Shown here one piece after another: positions 26,380 to 35,820 of a stretch of DNA of 64,000 bases. Origin of the DNA: Melioribacter sp. Its GTDB lineage: Bacteria > Bacteroidota > Ignavibacteria > Ignavibacteriales > Melioribacteraceae. The stretch covers positions 130,994 to 194,993 of the forward strand of contig JAOACD010000007.1 of assembly GCA_026417975.1 (NCBI GenBank). Direction: 5' to 3'. Under the pieces are notes generated by a model. It was not told where the DNA came from and did no database searches. It saw only the letters and a program-made list of their open reading frames with translations. Within the stretch, counting starts at the first letter, position 1. Each line of letters opens with the position of its first letter. The position numbers and the translations under genes are program-made.

Positions 26380-28355
26380 CCAATGCTTCCTAGAATCATT
26401 AGTGCATTTTGAACCCAAAAAAACCAGCGGAGTGCAATTGAAATTGAGGCCCAATATCTGGGTTTCAATGTATATGAATTGTTAGCAAAATTAATATCGA
26501 GGAGATTTTTCCTTTTAGGGTCAATTTCAGCGGCAATTACTTCATCGGTAGTTTTAAAATAAAAGCTTTTCCATCTTTCTTTTCCATCCCAATTTTGAAT
26601 TAAAGTATCTTTATTTGTATAAAGGGCTATTTCATTTTTGAATATTCCATCTCCTAATCTTTCAGCAATAACTTCGTATTCATTACTAGAAATCTTCTTT
26701 ACTAAGGAAATTTTATAATCAAATACTCTTGCATCATAGAACAAATTATCAAAAAACCAATCCATATTCTCATGATGATTATTTTTTACTTCATTTATAA
26801 AATCAACACTCTTAGGGTGCTTATACTTATATTTTTCATAATAGTTTTTTAAAATCTTCATCATTTTATCAAAACCAATATATCTCTCTAAAGAAAGTAG
26901 CATCAATTCTGGTTTATCGTACGAATTAACAATGTATGAAAGCCTATTCGGATGTTTATAAGATGTATCTGCAATAGAACCAATTGTTAAAGATCGATAA
27001 TAGTTTTCTATGCTTGTTCCACCTTCTGGTATTCGAAGTTCTGCAAGTGTATAAATAATTGGTATTCCATTATATGATAGAAAATTTAAGCCAAAAACAG
27101 GTACAAAAGATATAACTTTGAAATGTTCTAAAATTTCTGGGTAATATTTATACATAATTTTAGTTGCAATATAAGATGTAAGACCTTCATCAAGCCATGC
27201 TTCATATACTTCGTTATTTGCTATTATTCCGTAAAAGTATTGATGTGCAAATTCATGAACAACTAGATACTCAGGCCAACCAGTTTTAATTGGAGAAAAC
27301 AAATTTGCGCTAACAGTAAACAAGGTTGGATATTCCATTCCACCAGAGGCACTTGTAAAAGGAACATCTACTAGAGTAATATTTTGATATGGATAAATTC
27401 CAACATAATCTTCAAAGTATTTTAGCGAATTTTTAATGCATTGAACATATCTATTTAAATATTTTTTCTTTTCTGGTTGGACATAAGAAAGAATATTTAC
27501 GAGAGTACCATCTTTTCGTCTAAAAACATCTTGATAAAAAAGAATTTCATCAGAAGCCATCCATGCAAAATCATGAACGCCTATTTGTGTAATGTAATAA
27601 ATAATACTATTCTCTACATTTTCTTTTTTATATATAACACCAGTTGAGGCAATTAGATATTTATTTGGTACTTTAATTTTAACATTATATTCACCAAAGT
27701 CAGAATAGAAGTTTAAATAAGGATGATATTGACTACATATCCATTTACCATTTTCAAAAACACCTATTTTAGGAAACCACTGAGAAATAAAATAAAAATT
27801 CCTTCCTGCTGCTCTCCCAAATCTTTTTATCGAGACAGGAATCTTTAATGAATACTCACAATATACCTTAACTGAATCTCCAGGATTAATTTGTTTATCT
27901 AAAATAATTTTAGCTACTGTACTATCATTTGGATTTTGAATCTCAGGCTGGCAGTAAATTAGTCTATAAGTCTTACCGTTAACATTAAATTTTTTTATTA
28001 ATAACTCAGTTTGATTTTCAGGCCTCAAATAAAATGCTTTGGCAAATAATGTATTATTGCTTTTATAAGCATTGGCATATAAATGAAAGTAAAGTTCATT
28101 AGTAGAAAAATTTGTTTTATTTATCCAAATAATTTTTTCTTTGACATATATTAAGTGTTGTGAAGATATTAACTCAACTTCAATATTATAGTTAGCAATA
28201 CAATTTATTTTATCAAGCTCAGATTTTAGTATTCCTTTGAAATAATAAGAAGTATCCTGCAAAGTCAACTTTTGGTTGGACTGCAAGTTATTTTCATAAA
28301 AGTAAAGTATGCCTGTGAATAAAACAAAAAAAGTAAACAAAAATATTTTTTTCAT
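26376..28355 (-). CDS. secreted M1-family zinc metallopeptidase (aminopeptidase-like)
   Basis: A 659-residue gluzincin with an N-terminal signal peptide (about 1-20), so exported. The N-terminal beta-rich domain (about 50-260) resembles the M1 bowl domain. The catalytic domain has the exopeptidase-type GGMEYP motif (about 338-343), zinc motif HEFAH at 367-371 and the third ligand Glu390 in WLDEGLTSY, the correct HExxH-x18-E spacing. A hydrophobic C-terminal tail near the last 30 residues could be a membrane anchor. No type IX sorting domain was seen. It is translationally coupled to the downstream membrane protein gene. Confidence 0.88.
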   Translation of the reverse strand: MKKIFLFTFFVLFTGILYFYENNLQSNQKLTLQDTSYYFKGILKSELDKINCIANYNIEVELISSQHLIYVKEKIIWINKTNFSTNELYFHLYANAYKSNNTLFAKAFYLRPENQTELLIKKFNVNGKTYRLIYCQPEIQNPNDSTVAKIILDKQINPGDSVKVYCEYSLKIPVSIKRFGRAAGRNFYFISQWFPKIGVFENGKWICSQYHPYLNFYSDFGEYNVKIKVPNKYLIASTGVIYKKENVENSIIYYITQIGVHDFAWMASDEILFYQDVFRRKDGTLVNILSYVQPEKKKYLNRYVQCIKNSLKYFEDYVGIYPYQNITLVDVPFTSASGGMEYPTLFTVSANLFSPIKTGWPEYLVVHEFAHQYFYGIIANNEVYEAWLDEGLTSYIATKIMYKYYPEILEHFKVISFVPVFGLNFLSYNGIPIIYTLAELRIPEGGTSIENYYRSLTIGSIADTSYKHPNRLSYIVNSYDKPELMLLSLERYIGFDKMMKILKNYYEKYKYKHPKSVDFINEVKNNHHENMDWFFDNLFYDARVFDYKISLVKKISSNEYEVIAERLGDGIFKNEIALYTNKDTLIQNWDGKERWKSFYFKTTDEVIAAEIDPKRKNLLDINFANNSYTLKPRYWASISIALRWFFWVQNALMILGSIG

Positions 28356-28389
28356 ACATAATGAAATTAAGAACGAAAGAATTCTATTT

Positions 28390-28450
28390 CAAATAAAATA
28401 AAAAATGCCCGAGGTTTTTCTGGAGATAAAGTACACATTAACCTCGGGCA
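28390..28450 (-). terminator. intrinsic terminator of the heat-shock group
   Basis: A perfect 11-bp inverted repeat (TGCCCGAGGTT at 28406-28416 and its complement at 28440-28450) with a 23-base loop, followed on minus by a T-rich run at 28390-28405. It lies 20 bases after the stop codon of the distal hsp20 gene and upstream of the M1 peptidase. Confidence 0.85.
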
Positions 28451-28470
28451 AATTATTTAAGAATAGGAGA

Positions 28471-28863
28471 TTATTTAATTTCAATCAATTTTGGTTTTAC
28501 TCTTTCATGCTTTGGCAATTTTACTTCAAGCACGCCATCTTCGAATTTCGCATCAATTTTAGTTTCATCAATACTATCAGATATTTTGAATCGTCGATAA
28601 TAGTTTGCAGTTTCTGTTTCTTTAAGCACATATTTACGATTAACGGCTTCGTCATAATTGATTCGTCCCATTATGACGAGATGATTATCCTCAAGTTTAA
28701 TTTTAAGATTTTCTTTTTTGACTCCCGGCATGAATGCTGTCAAATAGTATTCATTATCAGTTTCATAAATATCTACAAGTGGAGCAATCCAGCATTCATT
28801 TTCGAGAGCCTCTTCCCAGCTTTTCTGGGTTTTAACTTCTTGAATTTCTTTTACTTCAGTCAT
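28471..28863 (-). CDS. Hsp20/alpha-crystallin family small heat-shock protein (distal copy)
   Basis: A 130-residue ATP-independent holdase. The alpha-crystallin domain spans about 30-120 with IYETDNEYYLTAFMPGVKKENLKI, the NHLVIMGRI strand, YRRFKISDSIDETKIDAKF and the FEDGVLEVKLPK end. The C-terminal tail is short. It lies 28 bases after dnaK and just before a strong terminator, so it is the last gene of the hsp20-dnaK-hsp20 group. It has a GGAGG-like ribosome site. It differs clearly from the proximal Hsp20, so the two are not a recent duplication. Confidence 0.93.
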   Translation of the reverse strand: MTEVKEIQEVKTQKSWEEALENECWIAPLVDIYETDNEYYLTAFMPGVKKENLKIKLEDNHLVIMGRINYDEAVNRKYVLKETETANYYRRFKISDSIDETKIDAKFEDGVLEVKLPKHERVKPKLIEIK

Positions 28864-28891
28864 ATTTACCTCCTTTTTTTATTTTCAAACT

Positions 28892-30802
28892 TTATTTTTT
28901 ATCATCGTCTACTACTTCGTAAGAAGCATCTTGAACTTCCTTATCATCTTTTCCCGTACCAGATTTACTTCCAGTACTTGTATTAGCTTGAGAATAAGTA
29001 CCTTGCTGAGCATATAAGTTCTGAGCTATTTCATTCCAAACTCGGGTCAAAGAGTCAGCAGAGTTTTTAATTTTTTCCGTATCATTAGTTTTTAATGCAT
29101 CTTCTACTTTTTGGATTTCACTTTCGAGTCTATTTCTTTGTTCAGAAGTTAATTTATCTTTCAATTCCTGAATTTGTTTCTTCGTTTGGAAAACGAGATT
29201 ATCGGCATTATTTCTAATTTCAGCAGCTTCTCTTTTTCTCTTATCTTCGGCTGCATGTTCCTGAGCTTCGCGTTTCATTCTTTCAATTTCTTCTTTGGTT
29301 AAACCGCTCGAAGCAGTAATTCTTATGCTTTGTTCTTTTCCAGTAGCTTTATCTTTAGCAGATACATGCAAAATACCATTAGCATCAATATCAAAAGTGA
29401 CTTCAATTTGTGGAACACCACGTGGAGCAGGTGGAATTCCATCAAGATGGAATCTTCCAAGTGTTCTATTATCCGCAGCCATTGGTCTTTCACCCTGCAA
29501 AACATGTATTTCAACCGAAGGTTGATTATCTGTTGCGGTAGAGAAGATCTCGCTCTTTCTAGTTGGTATTGTAGTATTTGCAGGGATTAAGACCGTCATA
29601 ACGCCACCAAGTGTTTCAATACCAAGTGAGAGCGGTGTAACATCGAGTAAGAGAACATCTTTAACATCACCAGCAAGAACACCACCTTGTATAGCTGCTC
29701 CTATAGCTACAACTTCATCAGGATTAACACCTGTATGTGGTTCTTTACCAAATATCTTCTTTACTATTTCTTGTACTTTTGGAATTCTTGTAGAACCACC
29801 AACAAGTATAACTTCATCTATTTGAGATGGAGTTACGCCAGCATCTTTCATTGCTTTTTCACAAGGTGGAATTGTTCTTTGAATTAAATCATCAATTAAT
29901 TGTTCAAACTTTGCTCTTGTTATAGTTATGTTCAAATGTTTAGGACCATCTTGTGTTGCTGTAATAAACGGTAAATTGACATCAGTTTGCATTGAAGAAG
30001 AAAGTTCAATTTTAGCTTTTTCAGCAGCTTCTTTTAATCTTTGTAAAGCCATAGGATCTTTTCTTAAATCAATTCCCTCTTGTTTCATAAATTCATCTGC
30101 TAGATAATCTATTAATCTTTGGTCAAAGTCATCACCTCCAAGATGTGTATCTCCATTTGTTGATTTAACTTCAAAAACTCCTTCACCAATTTGCAATATC
30201 GAAATATCAAATGTACCTCCTCCCAAATCATAAACAGCAACTATTTGGTCTTTATGCTTTTTATCCAATCCATAAGCTAAAGCAGCTGCTGTTGGTTCAT
30301 TTATTATTCTTCTTACATGCAAACCTGCTATTTCTCCTGCATCTTTTGTTGCTTGTCTTTGAGCATCATTAAAATATGCAGGAACTGTTATAACTGCTTC
30401 TGTTACTTCGTGACCAAGATAATCTTCGGCCGTCTTCTTCATCTTTTGTAAAATCATTGCAGAAATTTCTGGTGGTGAGTATAATCTATCTCCAATTTTT
30501 ACTCTAGCAGCTCCATTATGATCAGCAACAACTTCATAGGGAACAGACTTTGTTTCCTCGTCTACTTCGTCAAGCCTACGTCCCATAAATCTCTTTATAG
30601 AGTAGATTGTATTTTTTGGATTAGTAATAGCCTGACGTTTAGCAGGTTGTCCTACAAGTATTTCTCCTGTTTTTGTAAAAGCAACAATAGATGGAGTTGT
30701 CCTTCCCCCTTCTGAATTAGGAATTACAACTGGTTCATTACCTTCCATTACTGCAACGCAAGAGTTGGTAGTACCTAAGTCAATTCCAATTATTTTTCCC
30801 AT
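28892..30802 (-). CDS. dnaK: molecular chaperone DnaK (Hsp70)
   Basis: A 636-residue Hsp70. The ATPase domain (about 1-385) opens [20 protein letters not shown] and has [13 protein letters not shown] and [14 protein letters not shown]. The interdomain linker is [17 protein letters not shown]. The substrate-binding domain follows and a Lys/Glu-rich lid leads to the acidic C-terminal EEVD-like tail ending YEVVDDDKK. An upstream in-frame GTG exists, but ATG at 30800-30802 has a GAGG site and gives the universal DnaK beginning. No grpE or dnaJ lies nearby. It is flanked by two hsp20 genes on the same strand. Confidence 0.97.
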   Translation of the reverse strand: MGKIIGIDLGTTNSCVAVMEGNEPVVIPNSEGGRTTPSIVAFTKTGEILVGQPAKRQAITNPKNTIYSIKRFMGRRLDEVDEETKSVPYEVVADHNGAARVKIGDRLYSPPEISAMILQKMKKTAEDYLGHEVTEAVITVPAYFNDAQRQATKDAGEIAGLHVRRIINEPTAAALAYGLDKKHKDQIVAVYDLGGGTFDISILQIGEGVFEVKSTNGDTHLGGDDFDQRLIDYLADEFMKQEGIDLRKDPMALQRLKEAAEKAKIELSSSMQTDVNLPFITATQDGPKHLNITITRAKFEQLIDDLIQRTIPPCEKAMKDAGVTPSQIDEVILVGGSTRIPKVQEIVKKIFGKEPHTGVNPDEVVAIGAAIQGGVLAGDVKDVLLLDVTPLSLGIETLGGVMTVLIPANTTIPTRKSEIFSTATDNQPSVEIHVLQGERPMAADNRTLGRFHLDGIPPAPRGVPQIEVTFDIDANGILHVSAKDKATGKEQSIRITASSGLTKEEIERMKREAQEHAAEDKRKREAAEIRNNADNLVFQTKKQIQELKDKLTSEQRNRLESEIQKVEDALKTNDTEKIKNSADSLTRVWNEIAQNLYAQQGTYSQANTSTGSKSGTGKDDKEVQDASYEVVDDDKK

Positions 30803-30835
30803 TTTAATCACCTCTCTTTTTGTTTATAAAAAAAT

Positions 30836-30878
30836 AAAAAAGTAATAGAGTTGAAGTAAGATTACTTCAACTCTATTA
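30836..30878 (-). terminator. 17-bp hairpin with U tract between hsp20 and dnaK, overlapping the hsp20 stop codon
   Basis: A perfect 17-bp inverted repeat (30843-30859 with 30862-30878) followed on minus by a T-rich run. The first arm encodes the last residues and stop codon of the proximal hsp20. As an intrinsic terminator it would cut most transcripts before dnaK. It could equally be a partial read-through or mRNA-stabilising element. Confidence 0.75.
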
Positions 30879-31296
30879 TTTTTTCGTTCTTTGGTTTAGG
30901 ATTAAGTTTCTTTAAATTGATCCTCAGAGTACCGTCTTCAAACTTAGCTTCTACCTTATCAGCATCAACTTCGGTAGGTAAGGTGAAGCTACGTTTGAAG
31001 CTTCCAAATACTCTTTCGGATCTGTAATAATTTTTACCTTTCTTTTCTTCTTCTTTTTTCTTTTCACCTTCAATTGTTAAAATATTATCTTGCAATGTAA
31101 TTTTTAAATCTTCTTTTTTTACGCCAGGAATTTCAGCAACAACATTGATATCATTTTCATCTTCCGAGATATCGATTCTCGGATTGAAATTATCTGTGAA
31201 GGAGAAACCAAAGTTCATGAAATCTTCAAAATATCTTTGGATTCTGTCATGTAATGTTTCGAGTTCTTTTAAGGGTTCAAATCTTACGAGTGTCAT
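30862..31296 (-). CDS. Hsp20/alpha-crystallin family small heat-shock protein (proximal copy)
   Basis: A 144-residue small heat-shock protein that binds unfolding proteins and hands them to the DnaK system. The alpha-crystallin domain (about 40-135) has ISEDENDINVVAEIPGVKKEDLKI, a DNILTIEGEKK strand, the SERVFGSFKRSFTLP segment and FEDGTLRINLKKL. Three in-frame starts are clustered; ATG at 31294-31296 lies eight bases after a perfect AAGGAGG, whereas the earlier ATG is only two bases from it, so the later ATG is preferred. It is divergent from birA. No CIRCE element was found in the 228-base divergent region. Confidence 0.93.
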   Translation of the reverse strand: MTLVRFEPLKELETLHDRIQRYFEDFMNFGFSFTDNFNPRIDISEDENDINVVAEIPGVKKEDLKITLQDNILTIEGEKKKEEEKKGKNYYRSERVFGSFKRSFTLPTEVDADKVEAKFEDGTLRINLKKLNPKPKNEKIIELK

Positions 31297-31437
31297 AGCC
31301 ATCACCTCCTTCTATTTATTTTTTTTATTTTTGCTATTGTATATTCAAATGATGTACCAGAAGATAAGAATTGCTCGTAAGTTATTGAAATACAATAAGT
31401 TAGATAAATTCATACTTAAAAACTATATTCTGAAAAC

Positions 31438-31467
31438 TTGACAAGTTAATGATAAACTTTTCATATT
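31438..31467 (+). promoter_or_regulatory. probable sigma70-type promoter for birA
   Basis: TTGACA at 31438-31443, an 18-base spacer and CATATT at 31462-31467 (four of six matches to TATAAT). It lies about 58 bases before the birA start. A second TTGACA at 31478-31483 has no good -10 box. Confidence 0.45.
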
Positions 31468-31524
31468 CAATGTATTATTGACATATTTTTGCGACAATAT
31501 TTCAACAAATGTCTGGAGGTAAAA

Positions 31525-32292
31525 GTGTTTAACATTGAAGAATTCGATATTAAATTAGATACAGAATTTATTGGTCGCAATTTTATTTATTGCGACGAAG
31601 TTGATTCAACGAATAATGTTTTACTTACAAACAAAGAATTCAGCAAAGATGGTACAGTTTTATTGGCAGAATACCAAAGTCATGGCAAAGGAAGAAAAAA
31701 TAGGACATGGGTTAGTAATGCTGGTCAAAATCTTACGTTTTCGATTTTATTAAAAAGAGAGTTCAAGGAAAACAAGGTTAATTTAATTAATTTAGGAAGT
31801 AGTCTTGCCGTAGCCCAATCCTTAGAAAATCTTTATCAATTCGATGTTGAACTTAAATGGCCAAATGATGTTCTAGTTAATAAGAAAAAAATTGCGGGAA
31901 TTTTAATTGAAACTACCTCTAAAGGTAATAAAATAAATAAAATAGTTGTGGGTATTGGCATTAATGTTAATCAACCAAACTTCCCTGGCAAGTATGATAT
32001 TCAACCAACATCAGTTAGAAAAGAATTTAAAACAATTGTAAGTCGAGAAAAACTATTAAGTGAGGTACTCAACAACTTCGAAAATATTTTTTACTTAGTT
32101 AATGATGATCCTAAAAAAATATTAAATGATTGGCGAAATAGATGCAAAATGATAGGGGAAAAAGTTAAGGTTGTTTTAGACGACAAAATTAAAGTCGGCA
32201 TTTTTGATGATATTGATGAAAATGGATTTTTAATTTTAAGAATTGGTGATACTGTTGAAAAAATTCATTATGGAGATGTAAGCTTAAGATAA
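31525..32292 (+). CDS. birA: biotin--[acetyl-CoA-carboxylase] ligase
   Basis: About 255 residues; attaches biotin to the carrier protein of acetyl-CoA carboxylase. The catalytic domain shows DEVDSTNNVLL, the biotinyl-AMP loop QSHGKGRKNRTW (the GRGRxGRxW motif with changes) and ELKWPNDVLVNKKKIAGILIE with the catalytic Lys. No N-terminal helix-turn-helix is present, so it is a monofunctional ligase without repressor activity. An in-frame ATG lies 36 bases upstream, but GTG at 31525-31527 has a perfect GGAGG five bases before it and is preferred. It precedes the cysteine desulfurase gene by 12 bases. Confidence 0.92.
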   Translation: MFNIEEFDIKLDTEFIGRNFIYCDEVDSTNNVLLTNKEFSKDGTVLLAEYQSHGKGRKNRTWVSNAGQNLTFSILLKREFKENKVNLINLGSSLAVAQSLENLYQFDVELKWPNDVLVNKKKIAGILIETTSKGNKINKIVVGIGINVNQPNFPGKYDIQPTSVRKEFKTIVSREKLLSEVLNNFENIFYLVNDDPKKILNDWRNRCKMIGEKVKVVLDDKIKVGIFDDIDENGFLILRIGDTVEKIHYGDVSLR

Positions 32293-32304
32293 GATAACTA
32301 AACT

Positions 32305-33459
32305 ATGAAAGTATATTTCGACAATGCAGCTACTACTCCTCTTCATCCAAAAGTTTTCGAAAAGATGAAGCCATTTTTAATAGAACACTATGGGAATCCT
32401 TCTTCTATTCATTCCTATGGAAGAAAAACAAGAGTAGCTATTGAAGAAGCAAGAGAAACTATTGCAGAATTTATAAACGCAAAACCAGGGGAAATATATT
32501 TTACAAGTGGTGGAACAGAAGCTAATAACTTTGTAATAAAAGGAATTTCAAAGACAGAATATTATGAATCAAAAAGAAATAAAATTATTACATCAAAAGG
32601 GGAACATCATAGTGTTTTAGATACTTGTCTTGAGTTAGAAAAAGAAGGGTTCAATGTTCAAATAATTGATATTGACAAAACTTCAAGAATTAGAAAAGAT
32701 ATTTTAGAATCACAACTCAATGATAGTTTTTCACTTACTTCAATAATTCATATTAATAATGAAACTGGTAGCATAAATCCTATAAAAGAAATTTGTTTGC
32801 TAACAAAAAGCCAAAATACGTTCTTTCATACGGATGCTGTTCAAAGCTTTGGAAAAATTCCAATTGATGTCAATGAATTAATGATAGACGCTCTTACTGC
32901 ATCTTCTCATAAAATCAATGGCCCAAAAGGCGTAGGTTTTGCTTACGTAAGAAGTGGAACTCCTTTGTCGCCTCTTATTTTAGGAGGTTCACAAGAAAGA
33001 AACAGACGTGGTGGAACAGAAAATGTAGCAGGAATTGTTGGATTTGCTGAATCTGTAAAAATTGCAAAAGAAGAAATGATAAAAAATTATGAACATGTTA
33101 AAAAATTACGAACGGAATTCATAAAAGGGATACAAAGCCTAGACAAAGATTTTATCAAAATAAACGGTGGTGAAGATGCTCTACCTTATATTTTAAGCAT
33201 CACTTTTCTTTCAAAACAATATAAAAATGATGCAGAAGCTATGTTAATGTTCCTTGATATAAATGGAATAGCAGCTTCTAATGGTGCTGCATGTACTTCA
33301 GGTACACTTAAACCTTCGCATGTAATTTTAAATTCTGGTTATAATCAAGAAGATGCAGCAGGAACAATTCGATTTTCTTTTGGCAGTCAAAATACTCTTG
33401 AAGAAGTAGAATACACACTAGAAGTTATAAAAAAGATGATCAACAAGTTTAAAAAATAA
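32305..33459 (+). CDS. cysteine desulfurase, NifS/IscS family
   Basis: A 384-residue PLP enzyme that takes sulfur from cysteine as a persulfide for Fe-S clusters, thiamine or tRNA thiolation. It opens YFDNAATTPLHPKV. PLP-binding Lys203 is in SSHKINGPKG, and catalytic Cys330 is in GAACTSGTLKPSHVI, the group I (NifS/IscS) pattern with an extended loop. HTDAVQSFGK carries the cofactor Asp. No iscU or scaffold gene is adjacent, so the partner pathway is unknown. It is co-directional with birA and its stop is nine bases from the first trace of the HEPN remnant. Confidence 0.92.
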   Translation: MKVYFDNAATTPLHPKVFEKMKPFLIEHYGNPSSIHSYGRKTRVAIEEARETIAEFINAKPGEIYFTSGGTEANNFVIKGISKTEYYESKRNKIITSKGEHHSVLDTCLELEKEGFNVQIIDIDKTSRIRKDILESQLNDSFSLTSIIHINNETGSINPIKEICLLTKSQNTFFHTDAVQSFGKIPIDVNELMIDALTASSHKINGPKGVGFAYVRSGTPLSPLILGGSQERNRRGGTENVAGIVGFAESVKIAKEEMIKNYEHVKKLRTEFIKGIQSLDKDFIKINGGEDALPYILSITFLSKQYKNDAEAMLMFLDINGIAASNGAACTSGTLKPSHVILNSGYNQEDAAGTIRFSFGSQNTLEEVEYTLEVIKKMINKFKK

Positions 33460-33467
33460 TTTAATCC

Positions 33468-33835
33468 TTATACTCTAAACCTTTTAACCTCTTTTTCAAA
33501 TTGATGAAAGTCATCAACATTATCCAAGTAAAATAAAGTTTATCTAAATCAATGTCGACGTATTTATAAATAAATATATTTCTTAATCGTACCATTTTAA
33601 ACAACTTATCAAAAAATACTTCACTTATTTTTGAATACTATCATAGCTTGACTTCGAGATACTTAAATTTAACTTGGTCATTAAATGACAAAAAATACCG
33701 ATTACTATTTGTATTTACTCAAATAAACCATATATAATAATCCTCTACAATCTCAAATCTTTTTTCCACATTTTTTAAGTCGTATTTTTTTATAACTCAT
33801 TCAAAAAATTAGTTTCAAACTGTGCTTATCTTTAG
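33468..33835 (-). pseudogene. decayed HEPN-domain (HepT/DUF86) toxin
   Basis: No intact frame exists, but reading the minus strand through stops and frameshifts gives recognisable HepT pieces. Upstream is a segment like KNVEKRFEIVEDYYIW. Then comes FFDKLFKMVRLRNIFIYKY followed by VDIDLDKLY and, after a frameshift, YLDNVDDFHQFEKEVKRF with the terminal stop at 33468-33470. HepT RNases have RNxxVH with a catalytic His; here the site reads RNIFIY, with the His changed to Tyr. The remains follow a decayed MNT gene in the usual order. The family reading is by motif pattern, not by search. Confidence 0.72.
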
Positions 33836-33912
33836 AATATATTTTAGGTTCATAAACTCATTATTTATTATTCGTTAAAACAGTTCATCCTTATTCTGCT
33901 CTATCAATCCTT

Positions 33913-34255
33913 TCAGAATAAAAAGTAAAACAGCAAAGTAAGCTTTTTAAAGTTGTTATAAGCGTTTATATCTATAATATTATTTACAACTAGAAATAAT
34001 TTTAAAGGCAAATAAAAGATTTTCTTATAAAGTTCATTAAGTTCAACAACAACAATTTTTTTGATAAAATTTCGAGGGAGGCTATAATTTCGCTCAATTA
34101 TGCTAAATTAAAATTTTCATTGGCATTTACACATATATCCATATGATTAATACCTTCAGATTCATTTTTGACATATCTGCCAAAATAAAGTGCTGAAATT
34201 ATTTTTTAATTTTTCAAAACACACTTTCTTATTACTTCGTACACAATCTATAGTT
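33913..34255 (-). pseudogene. decayed MNT-type nucleotidyltransferase antitoxin
   Basis: On minus, after a frameshift, the text reads ISALYFGRYVKNESEGINHM then DICVNANENFNLA, a stop (TAA), then LSEIIASLEILSKK. After another frameshift it continues VVVELNELYKKIFYLPLKLF to a TGA near 33913. This matches the minimal nucleotidyltransferase pattern FGS(x)A(x)G...SDIDL, but Ser of the GS motif is Arg and the first Asp of the DxD pair is lost. Together with the HEPN remnant downstream it is a dead MntA-HepT pair. No working start or reading frame survives. Confidence 0.72.
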
Positions 34256-34261
34256 CAAAAA

Positions 34262-35101
34262 TTATGTTAAATAGTCAATCATCAAAGATATTTTCTCTTT
34301 TAATTGTTTTCTTGGAACTATAAAATCAAGGAATCCATTTTCGAGCAAAAATTCTGATCTTTGAAACCCTTCAGGTAAGTCTTTCCCTATTGTTTGCTTT
34401 ATAACACGTGGGCCTGCAAATCCAATAAGAGCTTTAGGTTCTGCAATAATAATATCACCAAGCATCGCAAAGCTTGCTGTAACACCGCCAGTAGTAGGGT
34501 CTGTCAATACAGATATATAAGGAACTTTTGCATCGGCCAAGCGTGTCAGACGTGCACTTGTTTTTGCCATTTGCATTAATGAATAAGCACCTTCCATCAT
34601 TCTTGCCCCACCACTTTGACTTATTATTATTAAAGGAATTCTTTCTTCATAAGCAACATCAATTATGCGAGCTATTTTTTCTCCTACTACTGAACCCATG
34701 CTTCCACCAATAAAGCTAAAATCCATACAAGCAAATGCTACTTTTTTACCATCTATTTTACCTACTCCAGTTCTCACCGCATCATTTAATCCAGTAGACT
34801 TGATAGTAGAATTTATTCTGTCACTATATTTTTTTGTATCTTCAAACTGAAGAGGATCGGCTGAGCGCATTTTTTTGTCGTATTCTTTAAATGAACCTTT
34901 ATCCAAAATCAATGATATATACTGTTCGCTTCCTATTCTAAAATGATAATTGCATTTTGGACATGTCCATATATTAACTTCTAATTGTTTATTGTGGATT
35001 ATTTCACCACAATCTTCGCACTTTGACCATTGGCCATCTGGTAAATCTGTCTTTTTACTTTCTGGTGAGATATTTTCTTTTTTTCTTCTAAACCATGCCA
35101 T
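34262..35101 (-). CDS. accD: acetyl-CoA carboxylase carboxyltransferase subunit beta
   Basis: A 279-residue subunit that with AccA moves the carboxyl group from biotin to acetyl-CoA in fatty-acid synthesis. The N-terminal four-cysteine zinc ribbon (Cys28, 31, 47 and 50) is complete. The carboxyltransferase core has [53 protein letters not shown] and [12 protein letters not shown]. The start overlaps the DUF1573 gene stop by one base (TAATG). birA, which biotinylates this complex, lies nearby on the other strand. Length is normal. Confidence 0.96.
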   Translation of the reverse strand: MAWFRRKKENISPESKKTDLPDGQWSKCEDCGEIIHNKQLEVNIWTCPKCNYHFRIGSEQYISLILDKGSFKEYDKKMRSADPLQFEDTKKYSDRINSTIKSTGLNDAVRTGVGKIDGKKVAFACMDFSFIGGSMGSVVGEKIARIIDVAYEERIPLIIISQSGGARMMEGAYSLMQMAKTSARLTRLADAKVPYISVLTDPTTGGVTASFAMLGDIIIAEPKALIGFAGPRVIKQTIGKDLPEGFQRSEFLLENGFLDFIVPRKQLKEKISLMIDYLT

Positions 35102-35820
35102 TATTTCTTCTTCCTTATGTTTGCTAATAAGGTTATTATTTGAACAGAATTTTCAGGGTCATTTGAATAGATTGATACTGTTCTAATAAATTGTCCTTCT
35201 CTATTAGTTGTATCTAAATTAATTTTAACTGTAGTTGCTTCACCTGGTTGAAGTACTTTAGTATTTAACAAAACTGCAGTACATCCGCATGTTGTTTTCA
35301 CATCTTTTATTTGCAATGTTCCAGTACCATCATTTTTAATACCAATATTCGCCTCTAAGATTTTTCCTTCTTCAACATTACCAAAATTGTATTCCTTTGT
35401 GCTAAGAACCAATTTAGGCTTTTTAGTAGTAAAAGGATTATTAGGTTTTTCTATAACAACAGCATCGAAACTTAATTGATATTGTGAAGCTGTAGGATCA
35501 TTATTAAACACAAAAACATATTTTTTCTGAGGGCCTAATCTTCCACGTGAATCAAATTCGATTTTAATTTTTGTTTTTTCATTCGGCTTTAATATTTTTT
35601 GAGATGGCTGAACAGCTGTGCACCCGCAAGATGCTCTTACATCCTTAATTATCAAGTCATCGTTACCTTGATTAATTATTTCAAATTCGTGCTCTACGAT
35701 TTGTCCTTCTACTATTTCTCCAAAGTTATAATGTGGTTCAGGAGAATAAATTTTAGGGGATTTATTTTGAGCATTAATAATTGTTACAAATAAGAATAAA
35801 GCTAAAATAACTTTTTTCAT
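35101..35820 (-). CDS. exported protein with two DUF1573 domains
   Basis: A 239-residue secreted protein with an N-terminal signal peptide (about 1-18) and two tandem DUF1573 beta-sandwich repeats (about 25-125 and 135-235). Each repeat has the hallmark NFGE/NFGN start, a D-V-(R/K)-x-(S/T)-CGCTA core and an FN/YSNDP end. DUF1573 domains resemble ASH/MSP-type folds and are common in the FCB group. Function is not established, though they are thought to bind other envelope proteins. It is translationally coupled to tsaB upstream (ATGA) and to accD downstream. Confidence 0.85.
   Translation of the reverse strand: MKKVILALFLFVTIINAQNKSPKIYSPEPHYNFGEIVEGQIVEHEFEIINQGNDDLIIKDVRASCGCTAVQPSQKILKPNEKTKIKIEFDSRGRLGPQKKYVFVFNNDPTASQYQLSFDAVVIEKPNNPFTTKKPKLVLSTKEYNFGNVEEGKILEANIGIKNDGTGTLQIKDVKTTCGCTAVLLNTKVLQPGEATTVKINLDTTNREGQFIRTVSIYSNDPENSVQIITLLANIRKKK

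Noticed and set aside
28405..28986. A 193-codon plus-strand open frame across the distal hsp20 gene and the end of dnaK
   Set aside because: It is antisense to genes with clear domains, reads as a shadow rich in Phe/Tyr/Ile, and has no ribosome site or family motif.
31306..31524. Possible CIRCE heat-shock operator upstream of hsp20
   Set aside because: No TTAGCACTC/GAGTGCTAA inverted repeat or close variant is present.
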